Below, in pieces: positions 1 through 9,643 of a DNA stretch of 64,000 nucleotides. How positions within the stretch are numbered: position 1 is the first letter of the stretch; each line of letters opens with the position of its first letter. The notes beneath the pieces are model-generated. The model was not told where the DNA came from and made no database searches. It worked only from the letters and a program-made list of their open reading frames with translations. A program made the translations under genes and the position numbers. The DNA comes from Halalkalibacter nanhaiisediminis (GTDB lineage: Bacteria; Bacillota; Bacilli; Bacillales; Bacillaceae_D): contig NZ_VLKZ01000002.1 in assembly GCF_007830185.1 (NCBI RefSeq), positions 434,001 to 498,000 on the forward strand, read 5' to 3'.

Positions 1-245
1 TCTTTTAAAGCTTGGTTTACCCAGCTTTCAACTAAATGGTCCTTACGCCCCATTCGTTCATATCTCGCTTTTGCGAGCAACGAATATAACTTGGCAGAGA
101 TTGTTGAAGTAAGTTCCTCATCTGTATGTTTTCCGAAACCTTCAAGGATTTCCCACGCTTTTGTCTCTTGGAATAACTCTTCACCTTTTTCAACAGCAGA
201 AAGCCACTGTTGTACCCTCTCTAATGACCATCGTTCTTGTAACAT
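1..245 (-). CDS. N-terminal part of an unrecognised protein (runs off window)
   Basis: An open frame starts at the ATG at 245 and runs through the window edge with no stop (81 codons visible). The protein begins MLQERWSLERVQQWL and is charged and probably helical throughout, with no signal peptide or membrane segment. I do not recognise the family. The start is preceded by a purine-rich, weak ribosome site (GTGGTGG). It lies upstream of nothing obvious on the same strand, and the EamA gene begins its 3' end 45 bases away. Confidence 0.55.
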   Translation of the reverse strand, partial: MLQERWSLERVQQWLSAVEKGEELFQETKAWEILEGFGKHTDEELTSTISAKLYSLLAKARYERMGRKDHLVESWVNQALK

Positions 246-289
246 CAAAACCACCACTTTCTACAATTCACGCCTCTATTTTATCACGC

Positions 290-1219
290 TTACCCACTCT
301 CTGCATGATTAACAGGTTGTCGCTTCTGTCTTCTACCTGTAGTTCCAACATAGACACCTGATAAGACAAAAATAGCCCCAATAATAATCACTCCTGTTAA
401 TGCCTCACCTAGAAAAATCGTTGCCATGATTACAGCAGAAACTGGCATTACGTTGATAAATATTGATGCTTTCGCTGCACCAATTTGTTGTATGCCGTAA
501 TAGTACAAAATAAAGCCAATAACCGTCACAAATACACTCATGTGAGCAATAGCAAGCCATGCAGATAATGAACTTGATGCAAGATCATTCCAAGGCTGCT
601 CAAGTAGAGAAAATGGCATTAAAAAAAGCGTCCCAAATCCGACAGCGTAGGTCGTGGAAACGATTGAGCTATATTTTCTTAAGACGACTTTTCCGATGAC
701 ACTATAAAGCGCCCAACTTATGACAGCACCAAGTAAAATAAAATCCACTGGCTCAAACTGAAAACCAACAAGCATCAATAGGTCACCTTCCGTTATAATA
801 ATAATCACCCCAAAAAAAGCAAGAATTAAACCAATGACATTTCTTTTTGTAATCACTTCTTTCAACATCAACCCTGATAAAAGCATGATCAACATTGGAT
901 TAGAGGCAATAAAAAGGGAGCTTTTAATAACTGGTGCGTACTTACTTGCAAAAAAGAAACAAATATTATAAATAGTAATTCCCGTTAACCCCAGAATCAT
1001 AAAAAGTAGCCAATCTTTTTTCGTCGGCTTCGGTCTATTCTTTTCGACCATCCACATAATTGGGAATAAAAGTAAAGCAGCGCCCAAAAAGCGTAGAAAG
1101 GATATTGTTGCTGGTTCAAAACTTTCAACCGCAATTTTCCCTGCTATAAAACCACTGCCCCAAGTAGACGTCGCTAATGTCAGCATGCCATAGATCAACC
1201 ATTGCCGTTTTCTCTCCAT
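290..1219 (-). CDS. EamA/DMT-family membrane transporter
   Basis: A 309-residue integral membrane protein of the drug/metabolite transporter superfamily (ten helices, two EamA repeats). Repeat one starts with a TWGSGFIAGK motif and ends near residue 140. Repeat two contains SWALYSVIGK, an EamA hallmark. The substrate is unknown; family members export amino acids or metabolites. The start at 1219 is chosen over an upstream in-frame ATG because AAGGAG lies 8 bases before it. The upstream YaaH-type gene is separated by a strong terminator, so this is a single-gene unit. Confidence 0.85.
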   Translation of the reverse strand: MERKRQWLIYGMLTLATSTWGSGFIAGKIAVESFEPATISFLRFLGAALLLFPIMWMVEKNRPKPTKKDWLLFMILGLTGITIYNICFFFASKYAPVIKSSLFIASNPMLIMLLSGLMLKEVITKRNVIGLILAFFGVIIIITEGDLLMLVGFQFEPVDFILLGAVISWALYSVIGKVVLRKYSSIVSTTYAVGFGTLFLMPFSLLEQPWNDLASSSLSAWLAIAHMSVFVTVIGFILYYYGIQQIGAAKASIFINVMPVSAVIMATIFLGEALTGVIIIGAIFVLSGVYVGTTGRRQKRQPVNHAESG

Positions 1220-1322
1220 CTTTAAGACTCCTTTTTTCCTTTCATTGTACTCCTTTCCTTCGTGTTGCGAAATAGTTATTTCATTATAATGATCCATTAA
1301 GAGTGATATTGATAAAGAAAAA

Positions 1323-1358
1323 GGTGTCACAAAAGGGCTTTCAACCTTTTATGACACC
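1323..1358 (-). terminator. Rho-independent terminator after the yaaH-like gene
   Basis: GGTGTCA and TGACACC arms extend through an AAAAG/CTTTT inner stem. They are followed on the minus strand by a T-rich run. The hairpin lies just beyond the stop codon of the LysM/GH18 gene. Confidence 0.8.
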
Positions 1359-1369
1359 ACCCATGAGTA

Positions 1370-2653
1370 TTAGACCCGTTTTCTAACATTAAAATTATCT
1401 TCAACTAACAACCAATTTTGCGGAAATTCAATTCTAAGTACCCAATAACTGACTCCACGTAAATTTAACTCTTTGACCAAATCAAATTTCGCTTGAATAC
1501 TTCTTGCATCCTCAAACCATACTTCGTGGTCTTTTCCTTGCTCATCGCGATAAGTGAAATAAGGTGATTGTGCCTGTTCATCGTATTGAATCGGTACACC
1601 ATATTTTGCAGCTATTTGAATAGCTTCTTGTGGACTGATCGCCCGTGCAAATGCGCCTCCTGGTACATAAGGGAGTGTCCAATCATACCCGTAAAGGGGG
1701 ATTCCCATCAAAATTTTATCATTTGGCATGACCGATACCGCATACTCAACAACTCTCCTTACTTGATTCAACGGTGCTACAGCCATTGGTGGTCCACCAC
1801 TCCAGCCCCATTCGTACGTCATCAGTACGGAATAATCAACTATTTCCCCGTGAGCAGGATAATCATGCGCTTCATACCATGCACCAACTTGTTCACCACT
1901 TACTTTAGGAGCAAGTGCTGTTGAAATAGTAAATCCTTGTTCACGTGTCCGTTTAGCCGCTAATCTTAAAAAGTCATTATATTGCTGGCGATCTTCTGGC
2001 CTTAAATGCTCAAAGTCAATATTTAACCCGAGATAGCCTTTTTCACGCATTACAGCAAACGCATTATCAAGAACCTTATTTTGTAATTCAGAACTCCTAA
2101 GGATTGCTTCACCTAGCTCTGTATTGAAATTATCCCTGTCAATATTTGTTAACACTAGAACAGGAACGATTTTAAAGGGATATGCGGCCTGAATAGACGG
2201 CGTATCTTCAACTGGAATTAACTCTCCTTCCTTCGTTACCTTATAACTAAAAATAGATAAATAGGTTAAATGTCTCCCTACTTTCTTTACAACTCTCGGT
2301 TCAGTATCAGCAGGTGGTTTAGGCTCAATATAACCATTTACATCTAGTTGTACTTTCGGACGTGGAGGTAGATACAACCTCAAACCAACTGGCAATGGTT
2401 GATCTGGATTTAATTGATTCAGAGAAACGATTTCATTAATTGGAACGCCAAATCTTCTACTAATTGAATATAAGCTGTCTCCTTTTTGTACAAAATAATA
2501 GCGTCCGACAATCGGAATAACAAGAGCTTGCCCGATGACTAAATTATTAGGATTAGGCAGTTCATTCGCTTGAATAATATCTTCAGGTCTAGAATTGTAT
2601 GCTCTTGCAATTCCTTGTAACGTCTGACCTTGCCTCACAACATGAATTTGCAC
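1370..2653 (-). CDS. LysM-GH18 spore cortex/germination hydrolase (YaaH/SleL family)
   Basis: A 427-residue protein with two N-terminal LysM peptidoglycan-binding repeats (about residues 1-47 and 51-96) and a C-terminal glycoside hydrolase family 18 domain. The GH18 active-site strand is seen as GLNIDFEHL, with the Asp/Glu pair of the DxxDxDxE-type motif. Members are N-acetylglucosaminidases of the spore coat that degrade cortex during germination. The GTG start at 2653 is chosen because a strong GGAGGAGGGG site directly precedes it. An ATG 12 codons upstream would translate through that site. There is no signal peptide, as expected for a protein made in the mother cell. Confidence 0.85.
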   Translation of the reverse strand: MQIHVVRQGQTLQGIARAYNSRPEDIIQANELPNPNNLVIGQALVIPIVGRYYFVQKGDSLYSISRRFGVPINEIVSLNQLNPDQPLPVGLRLYLPPRPKVQLDVNGYIEPKPPADTEPRVVKKVGRHLTYLSIFSYKVTKEGELIPVEDTPSIQAAYPFKIVPVLVLTNIDRDNFNTELGEAILRSSELQNKVLDNAFAVMREKGYLGLNIDFEHLRPEDRQQYNDFLRLAAKRTREQGFTISTALAPKVSGEQVGAWYEAHDYPAHGEIVDYSVLMTYEWGWSGGPPMAVAPLNQVRRVVEYAVSVMPNDKILMGIPLYGYDWTLPYVPGGAFARAISPQEAIQIAAKYGVPIQYDEQAQSPYFTYRDEQGKDHEVWFEDARSIQAKFDLVKELNLRGVSYWVLRIEFPQNWLLVEDNFNVRKRV

Positions 2654-2809
2654 CCTTTCCCCTCCTCCGTGCACTTTTCTCCGTTCCATTGTATGTCCAA
2701 CGAACTTGGCTTATTACGAAAATTTCTCAATTTTAGCATGACTGACAAGACAGGTATATGAAAATATGAGAAAATAATAGAAGTGTTGAAAATAGAAAGG
2801 AAAGATCCT

Positions 2810-3451
2810 ATGAGAAAAGCTCTTGTTCTCCTCGGATATGTCTTCATTGCTCTGTCAATGTATATGTTCGAAGATTCATTATTACAGTGGGTTCGTCAAG
2901 GTGGAACGGACTATTTATTCTTAACAGCTATTTTAGCGACATTCTTTGCCTTGTTTCCAATCATTCCTTATCCACTCATTGGTGGGGTGCTTGGTGCGGC
3001 CTATGGACCAATCATTGGAAGTTTAGTCACGTGGATTGGATCTGCATTAGCATCAATCATTATGTTCTCATTTGTTCGATATGGATATCAAGACTGGGGA
3101 CAAAAATGGCTTTATCGCTATGATAAATTATCTAAAGTGACCATTTTATTTGAACGTAATGCCTTTATGACAATCTTTTTGACAAGACTGATACCAGTTA
3201 TGCCATCCATTATTGTGAACATTTATTCAGCATTAAGCCGAGTGACTTTTGTAAATTATACAATCGCCTCATCTCTTGGCAAAGTTCCATCTATGATTTT
3301 ATTTGCTGTAGTAGGTAATTCGATCGTCTCAAATCCTAGAGACTTACTTTATATTTCACTATTCTACGGTGTATTTCTCCTCATCGTTTATGCTCTATTT
3401 CGTCTCTTTAGTCATTTTTCATCCATACCAAAAGAGAAGCTCCCTGATTAA
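2810..3451 (+). CDS. TVP38/TMEM64 (VTT/SNARE-associated, DedA-like) membrane protein
   Basis: A 213-residue polytopic protein with about five or six hydrophobic helices. It carries the VTT-domain signature around residues 45-95 (PYPLIGGVLGAAYG, then GSALASIIMF) and a FLTRLIPVMP segment, diagnostic of the TVP38/TMEM64 family. Related proteins act in membrane lipid handling, but the precise role here is unknown. The ATG at 2810 has AAAGGA upstream. The longer frame from a GTG at 2783 lacks a ribosome site. It diverges from the YaaH-like gene with a 156-base intergenic region. Confidence 0.85.
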   Translation: MRKALVLLGYVFIALSMYMFEDSLLQWVRQGGTDYLFLTAILATFFALFPIIPYPLIGGVLGAAYGPIIGSLVTWIGSALASIIMFSFVRYGYQDWGQKWLYRYDKLSKVTILFERNAFMTIFLTRLIPVMPSIIVNIYSALSRVTFVNYTIASSLGKVPSMILFAVVGNSIVSNPRDLLYISLFYGVFLLIVYALFRLFSHFSSIPKEKLPD

Positions 3452-3470
3452 TTTTTAACGAACTTCTCCT

Positions 3471-3929
3471 TTACTTAGTTATGATTAAAACATGTTGTTT
3501 AGTCCATAAGTAAAACGAAAAAATCATAAAGCCAATCCATGTTCCGAACGAATTCAGAATGACATCATCAATATTTGCGACACGGTGAGTAAAAAGAAAC
3601 TGACTTAGCTCAATCGAAAATGAAAACAAAAAACCAATCGTAACAATAGTCATTTGTTTTCGCATGTTTCTCCAAATCGTTGGCAACAAAAAACCGAGTG
3701 GAACAAACATGATCACATTTCCAAGTAATATACGAATTGGATCTATAATTGTTGGACTAAACGTTGCAATTCGATAGATGCTACGAAACGGGATGACATT
3801 GTAATTTCTCCCTCCAGGTCCCGCTGGACCAAGAGAGGCACCATAATTCCACGCAAGCAATGTTATATAAAGTACTGCAATGATATAGATCAATAAAGCT
3901 GATTTTAACATGAATGACTGATGCTTCAT
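3471..3929 (-). CDS. VanZ-family membrane protein
   Basis: A 152-residue protein with four predicted membrane helices and the VanZ-type pattern. This comprises a first helix ending LLAWNYG, an NVIPFRSI motif, a LLGNVIMFVPLGFLLP motif and a final region containing SIELSQFLF and ANIDDVILNSFG. Family members are linked to glycopeptide tolerance, but most chromosomal copies have no assigned role. The start at 3929 is preceded by AAGGGG at a rather long distance; longer starts at 3971 or 3998 are possible. The gene is convergent with the VTT-domain gene. Confidence 0.85.
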   Translation of the reverse strand: MKHQSFMLKSALLIYIIAVLYITLLAWNYGASLGPAGPGGRNYNVIPFRSIYRIATFSPTIIDPIRILLGNVIMFVPLGFLLPTIWRNMRKQMTIVTIGFLFSFSIELSQFLFTHRVANIDDVILNSFGTWIGFMIFSFYLWTKQHVLIITK

Positions 3930-4089
3930 TTGCCTGACAACCCCTTCGGAACAAATTGATTTATCATTCATTATTTCGCGACTTCGTTTAGTTGGCAAGT
4001 TCTTTTCATCGACAATAACTTCTGTGAGTAATAACTCATGCTCTTAATCCACTGGGGAATAGTCTTTAGCTATATTCCTAATAAAAATA

Positions 4090-4129
4090 AAGGAAGCTCC
4101 CTTAAATAAGAATTTAAGGGAGCTTCCTT
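4090..4129 (-). terminator. Terminator of the sspN-like gene
   Basis: Perfect 18-base arms (AAGGAAGCTCCCTTAAAT and its complement) are separated by four bases. They are followed on the minus strand by TTATTTTTAT, immediately after the small spore-protein gene. Confidence 0.85.
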
Positions 4130-4270
4130 TTAACCTTTTGGTGGTACATAATCAGGTTGTTTATTACCTTTTGTATTCATTTTTTTACCATTATTTGCAT
4201 CAACTGCAACTGACTGTGTTCCAGGATGATAAGGACGGAACTGAGCAGAAGTTGAATTTTCACCTTTCAT
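4130..4270 (-). CDS. sspN: Small acid-soluble spore protein N-like
   Basis: A 46-residue polar, lysine/asparagine-rich peptide. The core FRPYHPGTQS followed by NNGKKMNTKGNKQPDY matches the SspN pattern (F.P.H.GTQ, then a GK-M-KQP tail). Such minor SASPs are made in the forespore and packed into the spore core. An AAGGAGGGG ribosome site lies 6-7 bases before the ATG. The gene forms its own unit with a perfect terminator. The assignment rests on motif resemblance. Confidence 0.75.
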   Translation of the reverse strand: MKGENSTSAQFRPYHPGTQSVAVDANNGKKMNTKGNKQPDYVPPKG

Positions 4271-4318
4271 AAATAACCCCTCCTTCATGATTAGGTTACC
4301 ACGAAAGGCTTTCCTTAT

Positions 4319-4459
4319 TCACATCTCAACTTGGTTTTTCGCAGCTCTTCTTAGTTCCCATTTTTCTTCAAGTCGATCCATTGCTTCTTTATCGTTTAAA
4401 ATATTTTCTTTATTTTGCCTCACTAATTCTTCAAATGAAAATTTTTTGACTCTTCTCAA
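4319..4459 (-). CDS. FbpB-family small basic protein
   Basis: A 46-residue basic helical peptide starting MRRVKKFSFEELV and ending in a charged coiled segment (DRLEEKWELRRAAKNQ). This is the pattern of the Fur-regulated small basic protein FbpB family in bacilli, which act as RNA-chaperone-like helpers of the iron-sparing sRNA response. Translation appears to start at TTG, with AAAGGAG 8 bases upstream. I see no clear Fur box, so iron control is not shown here. Confidence 0.6.
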   Translation of the reverse strand: MRRVKKFSFEELVRQNKENILNDKEAMDRLEEKWELRRAAKNQVEM

Positions 4460-4526
4460 TACAAACACTCCTTTACTGATTTTTACTCATTCTGATGCAA
4501 AAGGAGCATTTTTATACATGATTTTT

Positions 4527-5246
4527 TTATTTGGCTGGCTTTCTAGTTTTCGGACTAATAAAGGTCTTGCCTGATTCGTCAATTGTCATAACAAAAATTT
4601 CTAACGGATTTGCATAGCCATGCTTATGAATTTGTTCGCGTAGCCAATCAAGGTTCCCAACCTTATTCACATTTGCTTCAATGATTCTCCCATCTTCAAT
4701 TAACACACTAGGATAACCTTTTGAAGGAACATTTTTATTTAAATCGCTAACTGTAGCACTGTCATACTTCGATTTTTTAATGACACTAATTGACCCATTC
4801 ATTTCTAAGACCGCATAATCAATTTCACTTAAATCACTTGCGCTGTTTAAACGTAAATCCATTAGAAATGACTCAAGCGTAATTTTAGCCTTTCTTAATT
4901 CTTCATGTAAAATGACTCCATGTTTCATTAATATAATCGGCTCATCTTCTAACACTCGACGAAAACGCGGCATTTTTAATGCTACAAATGATAAAGATAG
5001 ATGAAATCCAGCAATGAGAGCTGCTGCACTGATTGGACCAGCTAGAGGAAGTTCTCCATCTGTTAATGGCTCCCCTAGAATATCACCAATAACCACGCCA
5101 AAAATAAAATCAAGTGCATCAATCGAACCCGTAGATCGTTGCCCTAACACTTTTACAATAAGAAATATATAGATATACACGATTGCTGCACGAATTAAAA
5201 AACCATAGACCGGCAATATATCAGAACCGTTCCAAAAGTCAAACAT
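4527..5246 (-). CDS. DUF421 membrane protein (YetF/YrbG-like)
   Basis: A 239-residue protein with three N-terminal membrane helices followed by a soluble domain. The motif KVLGQRSTGSIDALDFIFGVVIGDILGEP is shared by DUF421 proteins (only part of it is needed for recognition: GQRS...D.....GDI). Many are sporulation-associated and travel with DUF1657 proteins, as here. The ATG at 5246 has GGAGGTGA upstream; an upstream in-frame ATG at 5291 lacks one. The biochemical role is unknown. Confidence 0.8.
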   Translation of the reverse strand: MFDFWNGSDILPVYGFLIRAAIVYIYIFLIVKVLGQRSTGSIDALDFIFGVVIGDILGEPLTDGELPLAGPISAAALIAGFHLSLSFVALKMPRFRRVLEDEPIILMKHGVILHEELRKAKITLESFLMDLRLNSASDLSEIDYAVLEMNGSISVIKKSKYDSATVSDLNKNVPSKGYPSVLIEDGRIIEANVNKVGNLDWLREQIHKHGYANPLEIFVMTIDESGKTFISPKTRKPAK

Positions 5247-5371
5247 ACCGTCACCTCCATTTGACTTTTTTAATATGTATAGGCATTTCAAGAAGCTGAC
5301 TGATCGAGTATATAATGATTTTCGATTCTTAAGTCAGCTCTTGATTTGTCGGCTTAGTATCCAAAGTAAAA

Positions 5372-5578
5372 CTAAGTTTGAAAAAATTGTGGTTCTTCCT
5401 GCAGAATCTGATGATATCTTCCCTCAAGTAAGGTTAAGATGTTCTTTTGTTGTTCTGCTAGGTTTTGAAATAACTGTTTCGCTTGTTCATTTTCCGTTTC
5501 AAGGGAAAATTGAATTAAGCTTGACTGAACAGCTTGTGCTGAAGCAATAGCCTGTTGAAGCTGTGTTTGAACAGTCAA
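5372..5578 (-). CDS. DUF1657-family protein
   Basis: A 68-residue mainly helical protein beginning MTVQTQLQQAIASAQ, the usual start of DUF1657 proteins. These are small proteins of unknown function found beside DUF421 and spoVA genes in spore formers. The start is TTG with AGGTGA six bases before it. The gene lies 13 bases after the small SASP-like gene and about 125 bases before the DUF421 gene. The three genes probably form one sporulation transcript. Confidence 0.75.
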   Translation of the reverse strand: MTVQTQLQQAIASAQAVQSSLIQFSLETENEQAKQLFQNLAEQQKNILTLLEGRYHQILQEEPQFFQT

Positions 5579-5588
5579 TGTTGGTCAC

Positions 5589-5732
5589 CTAAGATTGTTG
5601 ATTTCGGTTCATTTTCTTTGCTTCTATGTCAGCGTAAGAACCGAATTCAGTTTCTGGATGATTATTTTTCCCTTGTTTCTTTGCATTGTTATTTCGTTGA
5701 GCATTTGCATTTCCTTTTTTTTGTTTGCCCAT
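5589..5732 (-). CDS. Small spore protein, gamma-SASP-like
   Basis: A 47-residue Asn/Gln/Lys-rich peptide whose C-terminal half reads TEFGSYADIEAKKMNRNQQS. This closely parallels the TEFGSETNAQEV-type repeat of gamma-type SASPs, but with only one repeat. GGAGG lies before the ATG. It sits 10 bases upstream of the DUF1657 gene, so it is probably co-transcribed. The SASP label is by resemblance and the protein could be a different spore peptide. Confidence 0.55.
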   Translation of the reverse strand: MGKQKKGNANAQRNNNAKKQGKNNHPETEFGSYADIEAKKMNRNQQS

Positions 5733-5841
5733 ATTTTTTCCTCCTTTTTCTTTCCTTCATAGGATGCTCAGCTTTTTAAGTCTTATTAGCTTGAATATAT
5801 TACTAATATGGTATGTGAAATTATTTATAATCGTAAAAAAA

Positions 5842-5867
5842 CCTCCTCTTCCAGAAGGAAAAGGAGG
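5842..5867 (-). terminator. Terminator after aconitase gene
   Basis: CCTCCTcTTCC pairs with GGAAaAGGAGG around a four-base loop. It is followed on the minus strand by a run of T residues and lies 9 bases past the acnA stop. Confidence 0.75.
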
Positions 5868-5875
5868 TAGTAATA

Positions 5876-8587
5876 TTAAGCAAGCTTATTACGAAGTACC
5901 ATTTGTAGGATGCCACCATGACGGTAGTAATCCATTTCAACTTCACTATCAAAACGAACAAGAACATCAAATTCAGTTTTCTTGCCATTTTTATCTGTAG
6001 CAACGACTTTAACCATTTCACGAGGTTTTACATCGTTCGTAATTTGAACGTCGAAAGATTCTTCTCCTGTTAAACCTAATGATTCAGCGCTATCGCCATC
6101 CTTGAATTGAAGTGGTAATACACCCATAAGTACAAGGTTACTACGGTGAATACGCTCATAGCTCTCCGCAATAACTGTTTTAATTCCTAATAGGTTTGTA
6201 CCTTTTGCAGCCCAGTCACGCGAACTACCCATACCGTAATCTTTACCAGCAAGGATCGCAAGACCTGTATTTGTTTCCTTATATTTCATTGCTGCATCAT
6301 AAATCGCCATTACTTCACCAGTTGGCCAGAACGTTGTATAACCACCTTCTGTTCCTGGTGCAATTTGGTTACGAATACGGATGTTAGCAAATGTACCTCT
6401 CATCATCACTTCATGGTTACCACGACGAGAACCATATGAGTTAAAGTCTTTAGGCTCGACACCTTTAGAAATGAGGTATTTTCCAGCTGGTGTATCTTTA
6501 CCAATCGCACCTGCTGGTGAAATATGGTCAGTTGTAACTGTATCACCAAATTTACCAATAACGCGAAGTGCATTAAGAGGTTTAATATCTTCAGGGTCTG
6601 GAGAAAGACCTTCAAAGAAAGGTGGATTCGCGATATATGTAGAATCATCATCCCACTTATAAAGCGCATCATCAGTTGTTTCAATTTCGTTCCAACGTGG
6701 ATTGCTGCTGAATACATTTTCGTACTCGCGACGGAATAACTCAGGAGTTACCGTTTCTTGAACGACTTTTGAAATTTCATCAGCAGATGGCCAAATATCA
6801 TTGAAGAATACGTCTTGACCGTCTTTATCTTTTCCAATCGGATCATTTTTAAGATCAATATCAACCGTTCCAGCAAGTGCATAAGCAACTACAAGCGGTG
6901 GTGATGCAAGATAGTTTGCTTTTACTAGCGGGTGAATACGACCTTCAAAGTTACGGTTACCTGATAAGACAGAAGTGACAGTTAAATCATTTGCTGCAAC
7001 TGCTGCTTCGATTTCATCCTCTAGTGGACCTGAGTTACCGATACAAGTTGTACAGCCGTAACCAACAATATTAAAGCCAAGCTTCTCCATGTATGGAAGA
7101 AGGCCTGAATCTGTTAAGTAACCAGTTACTACTTTTGAACCAGGAGCTAGTGAGGTTTTTACGTATTCAGGAACTTCAAGTCCCAGTTCTACAGCTTTCT
7201 TAGCGACTAGACCTGCACCAATTAATACATAAGGGTTAGATGTATTTGTACAGCTTGTAATAGCCGCAATAGCAATTGAACCAGTCGTCATCGTTGTTTG
7301 GCGTCCGTCTTTAAAGCTAACAGAAACAGCCTTATTAAATTCATCTTCAGATAGTCCTAGTCCTTGTGTTCCTTGTGGAGCCACTACTGCATTATGGAAT
7401 GATTTCTGCATATCAGAAAGTGGAACAAGATCTTGAGGACGCTTAGGACCAGAAAGGTTTGCTTCGATTTGACTTAAATCGATTTCTACTGTGTCCGTGT
7501 ATGTTGGGTCTGGTGTTTCACCAGCTACATAGAACAAGCCATTTGCTCTGCTGTATGCTTCAACAAGCTTAATTTGTTCTTCAGACCGACCAGTCAGACG
7601 GAGATAGTTAAGTGCTTCCACATCAACTGGGAAGAAACCACAAGTTGCCCCGTATTCTGGTGCCATATTAGAAATCGTTGCACGGTCAGCTAAAGGCATC
7701 GCTGCTAAACCTGGACCGAAAAATTCAACAAATTTACCAACAACTTTCTTCTCGCGTAGTACTTGCGTTACTTTAAGCGCTACGTCCGTTGCTGTTGTTC
7801 CACTTGGAAGTGAACCGATTAATTTCACACCGATTACTTCAGGCACTGGGAAGTAAGAAGGTTGTCCAAGCATTCCTGCTTCTGCTTCAATACCACCAAC
7901 ACCCCATCCAAGGACACCAATACCATTGATCATTGTAGTATGAGAATCCGTTCCAACTAATGTATCTGGGAACGCCACTGTTTCACCATCTTGTTCAACC
8001 GCATGAACGACATTTGCAATATGCTCAAGGTTTACTTGGTGAACGATACCGGTTGCAGGTGGTACCGCACGATAGTTATCAAATGCTTTCTTAGCCCAGC
8101 TTAGGAATTGATAACGCTCTTCGTTTCGTTGGAATTCAAGATTCATATTGAAGTTTAAGGAGTCATCTGTTCCTGCTTTATCAACTTGAACAGAGTGGTC
8201 AATAACTAAATCAACCGGGATTTCTGGATTAATTTGATCTGGATTTCCGCCTAAGTCAGCCATTGCTTTTCTTAGAGAAGCAAGGTCAACTACTGCTGGA
8301 ACCCCTGTGAAATCTTGAAGAATAACACGCGATGGTTTGAATGGAACATCAATATCCTTGAGTTCACTCGTTCCCCACTTTGCTAAGTTCTCAATGTGTT
8401 CTTCTTTGATGACATAGCCATCATATTGACGAAGAACCGACTCTAGTAATACCTTTACTGAGTATGGTAGTTTCGAAACCTTACCTACACCAGCATCTTC
8501 CAAAGCCTTTAACGAGTAATAGTTAATTGTTTTCCCATCCAAAGAAAAGGATGAACGTGCATTAAATACATCATTGCTTTTTGACAT
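5876..8587 (-). CDS. acnA: Aconitate hydratase (AcnA/CitB type)
   Basis: A 903-residue cytosolic aconitase, full length for the AcnA/IRP family. It isomerises citrate to isocitrate in the TCA cycle through a [4Fe-4S] cluster. Cluster ligands are visible in SCTNTSNP and [10 protein letters not shown]. The substrate-binding motifs GTDSHTTM and [13 protein letters not shown] are present. The C-terminal swivel domain follows after about residue 680. AAGGAGGGG precedes the ATG. Bacillus homologues double as iron-responsive RNA-binding proteins. It is a single-gene unit ending in a terminator. Confidence 0.97.
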   Translation of the reverse strand: MSKSNDVFNARSSFSLDGKTINYYSLKALEDAGVGKVSKLPYSVKVLLESVLRQYDGYVIKEEHIENLAKWGTSELKDIDVPFKPSRVILQDFTGVPAVVDLASLRKAMADLGGNPDQINPEIPVDLVIDHSVQVDKAGTDDSLNFNMNLEFQRNEERYQFLSWAKKAFDNYRAVPPATGIVHQVNLEHIANVVHAVEQDGETVAFPDTLVGTDSHTTMINGIGVLGWGVGGIEAEAGMLGQPSYFPVPEVIGVKLIGSLPSGTTATDVALKVTQVLREKKVVGKFVEFFGPGLAAMPLADRATISNMAPEYGATCGFFPVDVEALNYLRLTGRSEEQIKLVEAYSRANGLFYVAGETPDPTYTDTVEIDLSQIEANLSGPKRPQDLVPLSDMQKSFHNAVVAPQGTQGLGLSEDEFNKAVSVSFKDGRQTTMTTGSIAIAAITSCTNTSNPYVLIGAGLVAKKAVELGLEVPEYVKTSLAPGSKVVTGYLTDSGLLPYMEKLGFNIVGYGCTTCIGNSGPLEDEIEAAVAANDLTVTSVLSGNRNFEGRIHPLVKANYLASPPLVVAYALAGTVDIDLKNDPIGKDKDGQDVFFNDIWPSADEISKVVQETVTPELFRREYENVFSSNPRWNEIETTDDALYKWDDDSTYIANPPFFEGLSPDPEDIKPLNALRVIGKFGDTVTTDHISPAGAIGKDTPAGKYLISKGVEPKDFNSYGSRRGNHEVMMRGTFANIRIRNQIAPGTEGGYTTFWPTGEVMAIYDAAMKYKETNTGLAILAGKDYGMGSSRDWAAKGTNLLGIKTVIAESYERIHRSNLVLMGVLPLQFKDGDSAESLGLTGEESFDVQITNDVKPREMVKVVATDKNGKKTEFDVLVRFDSEVEMDYYRHGGILQMVLRNKLA

Positions 8588-8849
8588 ATGTATTACCCCT
8601 CCTTCACAAGACTATCATACCGCAAACTGTAAAAATTGTCTAAATCAAAGTGAGAAGACCGTCAGTCAATTAGGAGAAGCTAGTAAGCGCTTCCCATATT
8701 GAAAAAACAATCCCTTCTTAGCATAGCAAAACTTGCTTAAAGAATAAATGGATTTTTCACATATTGTCCAAAGTTTTGAAAAAAATATTTAAAATTTTGC
8801 GTATAGTTAGCATAAATTTTACAAAAATTAGGAAATGGAGGTGAAAAGA

Positions 8850-9011
8850 ATGACGAAGAAAAAAGCAAATCATCAAGTTTCGGGGATGAATCATGCAAAA
8901 GCGCAAGGGAAAGATGTTGGATATAACGGCGCCTTCCAAACAGAAATAGGAGATGAGCCTTTATCAGAAACACAGCGCCAGAATAATAAGAAAACAAAAA
9001 AGCGTCAATAG
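8850..9011 (+). CDS. sspO: Small acid-soluble spore protein O
   Basis: A 53-residue peptide beginning [20 protein letters not shown] and ending [14 protein letters not shown]. This is the SspO (CotK) pattern of bacilli: TKRKANH, GMN.AKSQG, then a (A/T)ERQNNKK tail. It is expressed in the forespore. GGAGGTG lies 8 bases upstream. As in other bacilli it stands next to the aconitase gene and near sspP. Confidence 0.85.
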   Translation: MTKKKANHQVSGMNHAKAQGKDVGYNGAFQTEIGDEPLSETQRQNNKKTKKRQ

Positions 9012-9019
9012 GAATGAAT

Positions 9020-9055
9020 AAGGCAGCCATTTATTCGAATGGGCTGCCTTTTTTA
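9020..9055 (+). terminator. sspO terminator
   Basis: AAGGCAGCC pairs with GGCTGCCTT, with an inner ATT/AAT pair and a six-T tail, nine bases after the sspO stop. Confidence 0.85.
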
Positions 9056-9105
9056 AAGATCAAATAAAGTGTCATGTCCAAAATCATACCTTATGCAATA
9101 GTCTA

Positions 9106-9363
9106 TTATTCATTTGGGAGCTGCTGTTTAAGATTTGCTATCGTTTGTTGATACTGGTCTAGCTGCTGATGTTGATGCTCCGACGAAATCGTTAATGCCT
9201 TATTGATTTGCTGTTCGGCTTCATTGATTTCTTTCTCTGCTCGTTTTATGTGAGCACCTGCGTCTGCTGGATAACTGTCAATGTTTCCAACTGCTTGGGT
9301 TGCTTCTGCAACAGCCTGCTCTGCTGCTTGAAAAGCTTGTTGTTTATCTTTTCGATAAGGCAT
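9106..9363 (-). CDS. Small helical protein of unknown function
   Basis: An 85-residue protein that is almost entirely Ala/Gln/Glu-rich helix with heptad character (AAEQAVAEATQAVGN, then IKRAEKEINEAEQQI). It probably folds as a two-helix hairpin. It resembles small Bacillus DUF2564/DUF3813-type proteins, but I cannot assign it. The start at 9363 is supported by GAAGGAGGAG; the longer frame to 9447 lacks such a site. It is divergent from sspP. Confidence 0.6.
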   Translation of the reverse strand: MPYRKDKQQAFQAAEQAVAEATQAVGNIDSYPADAGAHIKRAEKEINEAEQQINKALTISSEHQHQQLDQYQQTIANLKQQLPNE

Positions 9364-9472
9364 CCTACTCTCCTCCTTCATTAAAGTCTTTACTAGCATG
9401 TAACAAAACTCCTGATTTATACGCATAAACGAGGTTCCAATAGACATACTACTAGCAAGGAGGGATGAGGAT

Positions 9473-9610
9473 ATGACTGAACATAATACATTTAAAGACC
9501 AGCGTAGAAATTCGCATAAAGGAAAAGATTCTAGCCAACCAGAACCAATGAGCGGCTCTAAAAAAGTGAAGAAAGCTAATCATAAAGGCCAAACTGACGG
9601 AGAAGGATAA
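9473..9610 (+). CDS. sspP: Small acid-soluble spore protein P
   Basis: A 45-residue peptide with the SspP (CotL) signature SSQPEPMSGSKKVKKANHKGQ. The QPEP(L/M)SGSKKVK core is diagnostic. AAGGAGGGATGAGG precedes the ATG. It is expressed in the forespore in B. subtilis, where sspO and sspP are adjacent; here a small divergent gene separates them. Confidence 0.85.
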   Translation: MTEHNTFKDQRRNSHKGKDSSQPEPMSGSKKVKKANHKGQTDGEG

Positions 9611-9643
9611 TAGCGCCTTAGCGAGCTAAAAGTGCTGGAAGAC

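Noticed and set aside
6196-6739. Several ORFs on either strand inside aconitase
   Set aside because: Shadows of the acnA reading frame; no start signals or motifs.
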